Assembly (NCBI RefSeq): GCF_934359325.1
Contig: NZ_CAKRLH010000043.1
Location: 1 to 11,330, forward strand
Length of the DNA stretch: 11,330 nt
DNA from: an uncultured Porphyromonas sp.
GTDB lineage: Bacteria > Bacteroidota > Bacteroidia > Bacteroidales > Porphyromonadaceae
Direction: 5' to 3'
A program made the translations under genes and the position numbers. The notes under the pieces were generated by a model. That model did no database searches. It saw nothing but the letters and a program-made list of their open reading frames with translations, and was not told the DNA's origin. This document shows positions 7,512 to 11,330 of the stretch, piece after piece (the stretch's first letter is position 1; each line of letters begins with the position of its first letter).

Positions 7512-8621
7512 TTAGAGGAGGCGATTGCCTGCGGAGTAGTGGTCGAGGAAGTGGCGGAGGGGCTTTGGGAAAGCGATCGTGCCATGGTCAGAGAGGGGTA
7601 TCTGCTCTGTCCCGTCGGGGTAGGTGGGGTTGGCGTCTCCCGACGTGCCGCAGACGTGCACCCTCAGGTGGAGGAGCCTGTGGCTGAGGCGGTGATCCGG
7701 TAGTGGCATCGTCTCCCTTATCTCCCAGCCACGTGTCGGGGTGGGTAGGGTGGTGGGCTCTCTGTCGGAGATCTCATTGGGTAGTTCGTAGAGACCCTTC
7801 CAGATCCCGCGCCGGCTGTCTCTCCGGCGGATCGCTATCTGTCCCCGGTGGAGGAGAAGGAAGTAGTCTATCCATCGCTCCTTCACTCTCGTCCTATGCG
7901 CCTTGACGGGAAGGAGGTCGATCAGCTCCGTCCCTCTCGACCGGCAGCTGTCACGGAGGGGGCAAGCGTCGCAGAGGGGAGACTTTGGTGTGCAGATCAT
8001 AGCGCCCAGATCCATCATCGCCTGATTGTACCTGCCCGGTTGCTTTTCCTCAAGAAAAAGTGCTGCCATCGTACGGTAGTACCGCTGTCCCGGAGTGGTA
8101 TCTATCGGCGTGTCGGAGGCGAGGTAGCGGCTCAGGACGCGGTAGACATTGCCGTCCACGACGGCGAGCGGGTAGTCGTAGGCGATGCTCATGATCGCTG
8201 CGGTGGTGTAGGGACCTACGCCCTTGAGCGCTGCCACTTCCCGCTCCTCTCGAGGGAAGGTCCCGCCATGCTCCTCCATGATCTGCCTGGCGGCGTGCTG
8301 CATATTGTGCGCTCTGGAGTAGTAGCCCAGCCCCTGCCAGAGGAGCATCAGCTCGTCCTCCGGTACCTCGGCGAGGCTCTTCACGTCCGGTAGTCGGTCG
8401 ACGAACCGGAGGTAGTAGTCCCACCCCTGCACTGTCTGCGTCTGCTGGAGGATGATCTCAGAGACCCATATCCGATAGGGATCCCTCGTGCCACGCCACG
8501 GGAGCTCCCTACCGTGCTTATCGTACCAGCGTAGCAGCCCCTTACGGAAGGCACTGAGCTCAGCCGGAGTGATCGACTCCGTGGTGAGCTCAGTGCCTTT
8601 TTTTATGGAAAGGTCAGTCAC
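7512..8621 (-). CDS. mutY: A/G-specific adenine DNA glycosylase
   Basis: This 369-residue repair enzyme removes adenine mispaired with 8-oxoguanine. The N-terminal domain has the catalytic glutamate E55 in SEIILQQTQ, the helix-hairpin-helix motif LKGVGPYTTAAI (132-143) followed by the catalytic aspartate D156 in VVDGNVYRVL, and the [4Fe-4S] ligands in C-X6-C-X2-C-X5-C spacing (C210, C217, C220, C226). The C-terminal part (about 245-360) resembles the NUDIX-like oxoG-recognition domain, with LLLHRGQIAIRRRDSRRGIW and the FSH-like SHRLLHLR. All key residues are present. The start is a GTG at 8621, only 6 bp after the prs stop codon and in the same reading frame; no in-frame ATG lies before the catalytic region. 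The first 25 codons overlap a strong inverted repeat (8548-8599) and code for a segment the family does not require. It is likely co-transcribed with prs. Confidence 0.94.
   Translation of the reverse strand: MTDLSIKKGTELTTESITPAELSAFRKGLLRWYDKHGRELPWRGTRDPYRIWVSEIILQQTQTVQGWDYYLRFVDRLPDVKSLAEVPEDELMLLWQGLGYYSRAHNMQHAARQIMEEHGGTFPREEREVAALKGVGPYTTAAIMSIAYDYPLAVVDGNVYRVLSRYLASDTPIDTTPGQRYYRTMAALFLEEKQPGRYNQAMMDLGAMICTPKSPLCDACPLRDSCRSRGTELIDLLPVKAHRTRVKERWIDYFLLLHRGQIAIRRRDSRRGIWKGLYELPNEISDREPTTLPTPTRGWEIRETMPLPDHRLSHRLLHLRVHVCGTSGDANPTYPDGTEQIPLSDHGTIAFPKPLRHFLDHYSAGNRLL
8548..8604 (+). terminator. Long hairpin with T-tract inside the 5' end of mutY
   Basis: AAGGCACTGAGCTC (8548-8561) is the perfect reverse complement of 8586-8599. 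Inside the loop CGGAGT (8565-8570) pairs with ACTCCG (8576-8581). On the plus strand the stem is followed by a T-run through 8604, the form of an intrinsic terminator. No plus-strand gene lies upstream, so it would only stop antisense transcription. The minus-strand mRNA can form the same hairpin in the first codons of mutY, preceded by a run of A, where it could affect translation or transcript stability. Confidence 0.6.
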
Positions 8622-8627
8622 CGCTGA

Positions 8628-9566
8628 TCAGAGACCATAGAGGCTGCTGATCGACTCGTGTGTCTCGACGCGACGGATCGCCTCGGCGAACATCGGTGCA
8701 ATGGAGAGAACCTTCACCTTGTCGCACTTCTTGGTGTAGGGGATAGAGTCAGTAACCACCAGCTCCTTGAGTGCGCTCTGCTCCACTCGCTCTGTTGCTG
8801 GATCACTCATCACGGCGTGCGAGCACATGGCACGTACCGAGCGAGCGCCGTGGTCCATCATCAGGTTGGCAGCCTTGGTGATGGTGCCGGCGGTATCGAC
8901 GATGTCGTCCACGAGGAGCACGTCCTTATCCTCTACGTCACCAATGATGCGCATCTCAGCCACGACGTTGGCCTTGAGGCGTAGCTTGTGACAGATCACC
9001 ATCGGCACGCCGAGGGCGTGAGCGTAGGTATTGGCGCGCTTCGTGCCGCCGACATCGGGGGTGGCGATGACAAGGTTCTTGAGATCAATATTCTTCCGGA
9101 TATAGTCGAGGAAGATATTGGATGCGTAGAGGTGGTCTACGGGGACGTTGAAGAAGCCCTGGATCTGGTCCGCATGGAGGTCCATGGTGATCAGGCGAGA
9201 GATGCCTGCTGCCTGTAGGAGGTCGGCCACCAGCTTGGCACCGATGGAGACGCGTGGCTTATCCTTGCGATCCTGACGAGCCCAGCCGAAGTAGGGGATC
9301 ACGGCGGCGATGTAGTGAGCACTGGCGCGCTTGGCGGCATCGACCATAAGGAGCAGCTCCATCAGGTTGTCGGCCGGGGCAAAGGTCGACTGCACGATGT
9401 AGGTGTCCTTGCCGCGGATCGACTCCTCGAAGCTGCCGGAGAACTCGCCGTCGGCGAAGCGCTCGTACTTAAACTTCCCGAGGTCACACCCCAGGCTGGA
9501 GCAGATCTGCTCAGCGAGGTTCATACTCTTTTGCCCGGAGAAAATCCCAAATTCGTTCTTGTCCAT
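8628..9566 (-). CDS. prs: Ribose-phosphate pyrophosphokinase (PRPP synthetase)
   Basis: This 312-residue cytoplasmic enzyme transfers pyrophosphate from ATP to ribose 5-phosphate. The product PRPP feeds purine, pyrimidine, NAD, histidine and tryptophan synthesis. Visible motifs are FADGE (37-41), the ATP-binding PYFGWARQDRK (91-101), the metal-binding signature DLHADQIQGFF (129-139, H131) and the PRPP-binding loop VLLVDDIVDTAGTITKA (216-232). The open frame reaches further upstream, but those codons overlap the end of galE and are not needed. The ATG at 9566 gives MDKNEFGIFSG and the normal class I length of 310-320. The gene starts 43 bp after the galE stop codon and ends 6 bp before mutY. 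Nothing suggests truncation. Confidence 0.95.
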   Translation of the reverse strand: MDKNEFGIFSGQKSMNLAEQICSSLGCDLGKFKYERFADGEFSGSFEESIRGKDTYIVQSTFAPADNLMELLLMVDAAKRASAHYIAAVIPYFGWARQDRKDKPRVSIGAKLVADLLQAAGISRLITMDLHADQIQGFFNVPVDHLYASNIFLDYIRKNIDLKNLVIATPDVGGTKRANTYAHALGVPMVICHKLRLKANVVAEMRIIGDVEDKDVLLVDDIVDTAGTITKAANLMMDHGARSVRAMCSHAVMSDPATERVEQSALKELVVTDSIPYTKKCDKVKVLSIAPMFAEAIRRVETHESISSLYGL

Positions 9567-9609
9567 TGTACTGTTAGGGGTGGTATTATTTCTATTAGAT
9601 AGTTTTCTA

Positions 9610-10644
9610 TTACTTCTGATCCCGCTTGAGGACCTGCTCCTGCCACTTCCATGCACTGCGGAGGGAGTCCTCTATCGTGGACTGAGCCTGCCAGCCGAGG
9701 AGGTCGTTGGCCTTCTTGGGGTCGGCCCATACGGCGACTATATCGCCCTCTCGGCGAGGTCCGATCTTGTAGGGGACCTTAACGCCCGTTGCTCGCTCAA
9801 AGGCGGTGATCAGCTCCAGGACGCTCTCCCCCTTGCCTGTGCCGATATTGTAGTACTCGTAGCTCTCGCCGTCCTGGTGGAGCATCCTGTCGATCGCAGC
9901 AACATGTGCCTTGGCGAGATCCACGACGTGGATGTAGTCTCTGATGCAGGTGCCATCGGGGGTTGGGTAGTCGTCTCCGAAGACGGTCAGTTCCTTGCGG
10001 ATGCCGGCAGCTGCCTGGGTGATGTAGGGGATAAGGTTGGCGGGGATGCCTCGAGGCTCCTCACCGATGTAGGCTGTGGGATGTGCACCGATGGGATTGA
10101 AGTACCTCAGGCTGATCGCCTTGAAGGACACGCCGGAGTGGATCGTGTCTCGGAGGATCTCCTCATTGATCTGCTTCGTATTGCCGTAGGGCGAGGTGGC
10201 GGGCATGAAGGGTGCCGACTCGTCCACGGGGAGCTTCTCCGGCTGACCGTACACCGTACAGGAGGAGGAGAAGACGATCCCTCTCGTCCCGTACTCCGTC
10301 ATGAGCGTGAGCTGATTGATCAGGGAGACAATATTATTATGGTAGTAGAGCAGAGGCTTCTCGACCGACTCTCCCACTGCCTTACTGGCGGCGAAGTGGA
10401 TCACTCCGGCGATGTGAGGATTCTCCTTATAGACTCGTCTCATCGCCTCGAGGTCGTTGCAGTCGGACTTGTAGAATTTCGGTCTCCGTCCGGTTATCCG
10501 CTCGATCCCGTCAAGGACCGACTCGTCAGAGTTGGAGAGGTTGTCGACGATGACCACCTCATAACCGGCTTCCTGTAGCTCGACGGTGGTGTGGGATCCG
10601 ATGAATCCCGTCCCGCCAGTTACCAGTATTGTCTCTTCTGTCAT
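9610..10644 (-). CDS. galE: UDP-glucose 4-epimerase
   Basis: This 344-residue cytoplasmic SDR-family enzyme interconverts UDP-glucose and UDP-galactose using bound NAD, for surface polysaccharide and galactose use. Motifs are the Rossmann loop VTGGTGFIGSH (G10, G13, G16), VDNLSNS, FAASKAVGESV, and the catalytic set with S128 in SSSCTVYG and Y153 and K157 in SPYGNTK. Downstream lie NPIGAHP and the GalE-typical GTCIRDYIHVVDLA. The open frame extends 66 codons upstream to 10842, but the ATG at 10644 (MTEETILVTGG) is chosen. It places the Rossmann fold at the N-terminus, gives the family length, and a -7 box at 10680-10687 would start transcription downstream of the alternative Met at 10692. The gene heads a probable galE-prs-mutY transcript. 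Confidence 0.93.
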   Translation of the reverse strand: MTEETILVTGGTGFIGSHTTVELQEAGYEVVIVDNLSNSDESVLDGIERITGRRPKFYKSDCNDLEAMRRVYKENPHIAGVIHFAASKAVGESVEKPLLYYHNNIVSLINQLTLMTEYGTRGIVFSSSCTVYGQPEKLPVDESAPFMPATSPYGNTKQINEEILRDTIHSGVSFKAISLRYFNPIGAHPTAYIGEEPRGIPANLIPYITQAAAGIRKELTVFGDDYPTPDGTCIRDYIHVVDLAKAHVAAIDRMLHQDGESYEYYNIGTGKGESVLELITAFERATGVKVPYKIGPRREGDIVAVWADPKKANDLLGWQAQSTIEDSLRSAWKWQEQVLKRDQK

Positions 10645-10679
10645 AGGCTTGTTGCTTTGTGTATCTGCGCTAGTCACTA

Positions 10680-10707
10680 CAAAGGTAGCCATTATTTCGA
10701 TAGCAAA
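10680..10707 (-). promoter_or_regulatory. Predicted promoter of galE (galE-prs-mutY)
   Basis: The minus strand shows TACCTTTG (10680-10687), matching TAnnTTTG, with TTTG (10704-10707) 16 nt upstream as the -33 element. The leader would be about 30 nt. Its position decides the galE start. Confidence 0.6.
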
Positions 10708-10711
10708 GTCG

Positions 10712-10751
10712 GCGTCACCCCACAAAAAGTTGTCCGACCCAGGGTTGACGC
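10712..10751. repeat. Inverted repeat upstream of galE resembling back-to-back MITE ends
   Basis: GCGTCACCCC (10712-10721) and GGGTTGACGC (10742-10751) are inverted copies with 9 of 10 bases matching, separated by 20 nt. Both resemble the inner part of the MITE terminal repeat (GGGCTGACGC), but they point in the orientation of two adjoining ends. It sits just upstream of the galE -33 box, so it could be an operator or a remnant of an element. Confidence 0.35.
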
Positions 10752-10909
10752 TTCTCGGAAATGGGTTTGATGCATGATCGAAGTCAGCTCGGATGGCTTC
10801 AGGATGGCGTTGGTCGGAAGCTGGGTAATCTTTTTTTGCCACTCTTTTTGTTTGTATGGATTAGCTTCAGGGGTGACGCATTTGAGACTCGTCCATTAGC
10901 AGCGAAACT

Positions 10910-10925
10910 GCATCCGCAAGGATGC
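10910..10925 (+). repeat. GCAA-tetraloop hairpin in MITE copy 2
   Basis: This 16-mer is identical to the one at 148-163, inside a left module that otherwise carries many substitutions. Confidence 0.6.
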
Positions 10926-10978
10926 CCGCTCTATAGACATCAGCCTCTCTGACGAGCATCAGATGGTTTACTGTATAG

Positions 10979-10997
10979 CTCAGATGCGTCAGCCCTG
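10979..10997. repeat. Internal extra copy of the terminal repeat in MITE copy 2
   Basis: CTCAGATGCGTCAGCCCTG repeats the right terminal repeat; its first 18 bases are identical to 11240-11257. With the left end at 10868 it bounds a 130-bp unit that itself has inverted ends. In copy 1 the equivalent place (291-306) holds only a degenerate version. Confidence 0.75.
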
Positions 10998-11008
10998 TGC
11001 CCCCCAAA

Positions 11009-11068
11009 CTAAACCCGGTATTAGTCATCACTATTACCGGGTTTAGTGATCACTAATATCGGGTTTAG
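11009..11068. repeat. 60-bp interleaved palindromic core, copy 2
   Basis: It has the same alternating boxes as 317-376 with one substitution, TAGTCATCACTA in place of TAGTGATCACTA in the first palindrome. Similarity to copy 1 stays high for at least 35 bp beyond the core. Confidence 0.75.
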
Positions 11069-11258
11069 AATCCACCGAACTCTATCCAGCTCGATACGAT
11101 ACTCCTAGGCGCCGTGGATCCTTGCCGGAATCCGCCACCCGCCGGCATAGGGGATGAGTGTGGCATCGGACAGGGGCGGGGTGTCAGAGGAGGGGGATTG
11201 GCGCATAAGTCCATGTGGGAGCGGGCGGGCGAAGTAAAACTCAGATGCGTCAGCCCTA

Positions 11259-11330
11259 GGTTCAACTTCGAAGTGCAACACTAGAGGAAAAAGTTTGGCG
11301 AGAGTCCCCCGCCCCCATCCCCCCTTTGGG
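11259..11330. other. Right edge: palindrome and C-rich sequence
   Basis: GTTCAACTTCGAAGTGCAAC (11260-11279) is an imperfect palindrome around a perfect ACTTCGAAGT centre. It is followed by a C-run-rich stretch (11305-11326). No coding frame is supported. It could be the end of another mobile element or a neighbouring intergenic repeat; the window stops too soon to tell. Confidence 0.3.

Larger units (their letters stand above)
10868..11258. mobile_element. MITE-like non-autonomous element, copy 2 (391 bp)
   Basis: Left end CAGGGGTGACGCATTTGAG (10868-10886) and right end 11240-11258 are inverted repeats of the copy 1 type. The interior follows copy 1 in the same orientation: GCAA hairpin (10910-10925), palindromic core (11009-11068) and GC-rich right module. 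The left module is about 130 bp against about 200 bp in copy 1, and the two diverge after roughly 75 bp. The flanks GGATTAGCTT (10858-10867) and GGTTCAACTT (11259-11268) agree at 7 of 10 bases, compatible with an old, mutated target duplication but not proof of one. It has no credible gene. It lies upstream of galE. Confidence 0.8.

Noticed and set aside
8600..8621. Programmed frameshift at the A-run in mutY
   Set aside because: An A-run followed by a hairpin resembles a slippery site, but the zero frame already codes for complete mutY and no alternative frame leads to a useful product.
9567..9656. Upstream extension of prs
   Set aside because: It is rich in Ser, Arg and Asn, overlaps the end of galE and is absent from the PRPP synthetase family. 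The ATG at 9566 gives the normal length.
9403..10578. 391-codon open frame on the plus strand
   Set aside because: It lies antisense across galE and the 5' part of prs, whose motifs are unmistakable. The translation shows no recognisable domain and is explained by codon bias of the opposite strand.
10645..10842. 66-codon upstream extension of galE
   Set aside because: It precedes the Rossmann fold, contains the predicted promoter and looks like translated intergenic sequence.
554..10868. Composite transposon carried by two MITEs
   Set aside because: The cargo is mostly housekeeping genes with apparently native promoters and terminators, and the two outer flanks share no common target duplication.
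11065..11265. 66-codon minus-strand frame in MITE copy 2
   Set aside because: The matching region of copy 1 reads in a different frame, so there is no sign of coding selection.

Overview
The window looks like chromosomal DNA of a Bacteroidales bacterium, most likely Porphyromonas or a close relative. The evidence is a SusC/SusD outer-membrane pair, Bacteroidetes-type promoter -7 boxes (TAnnTTTG) upstream of several genes, few Shine-Dalgarno sequences and a moderate GC content. The genus is inferred; no marker gene here settles it.

Layout, left to right. A gene whose first 11 codons are visible runs off the left edge on the minus strand. Next comes a non-coding, MITE-like element (106-554) with 19-bp terminal inverted repeats and a 9-10 bp target-site duplication. 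It sits between that gene and a plus-strand malate dehydrogenase gene (mdh, 662-1666). Two strong hairpins (1692-1742 and 1759-1791) form a convergent terminator block. A two-gene minus-strand operon follows, coding for a SusC-like TonB-dependent transporter (3944-7189) and a large SusD-like surface lipoprotein (1817-3928). A 322-bp gap holds the susC promoter and a possible mutY terminator. A second minus-strand cluster then reads galE (start 10644), prs (start 9566) and mutY (start 8621, GTG). A second copy of the MITE-like element lies at 10868-11258, and GC-rich sequence with a palindrome fills the right edge.

The cellular genes are mostly housekeeping: malate/oxaloacetate interconversion (mdh), UDP-glucose/UDP-galactose epimerisation (galE), PRPP synthesis (prs) and A:oxoG mismatch repair (mutY). 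The susC-susD pair is an import system with no adjacent hydrolase, sensor or regulator, so its substrate (glycan, peptide or other) cannot be read from context.

The most unusual content is the pair of MITE-like elements. They share termini, a small hairpin with a GCAA tetraloop, and an almost invariant 60-bp core made of interleaved palindromes. Their left modules differ in length and sequence, and in the second copy the left module ends in an extra perfect copy of the terminal repeat. This suggests a modular or composite non-autonomous element. No transposase is present in the window, so the mobilising enzyme is unknown.
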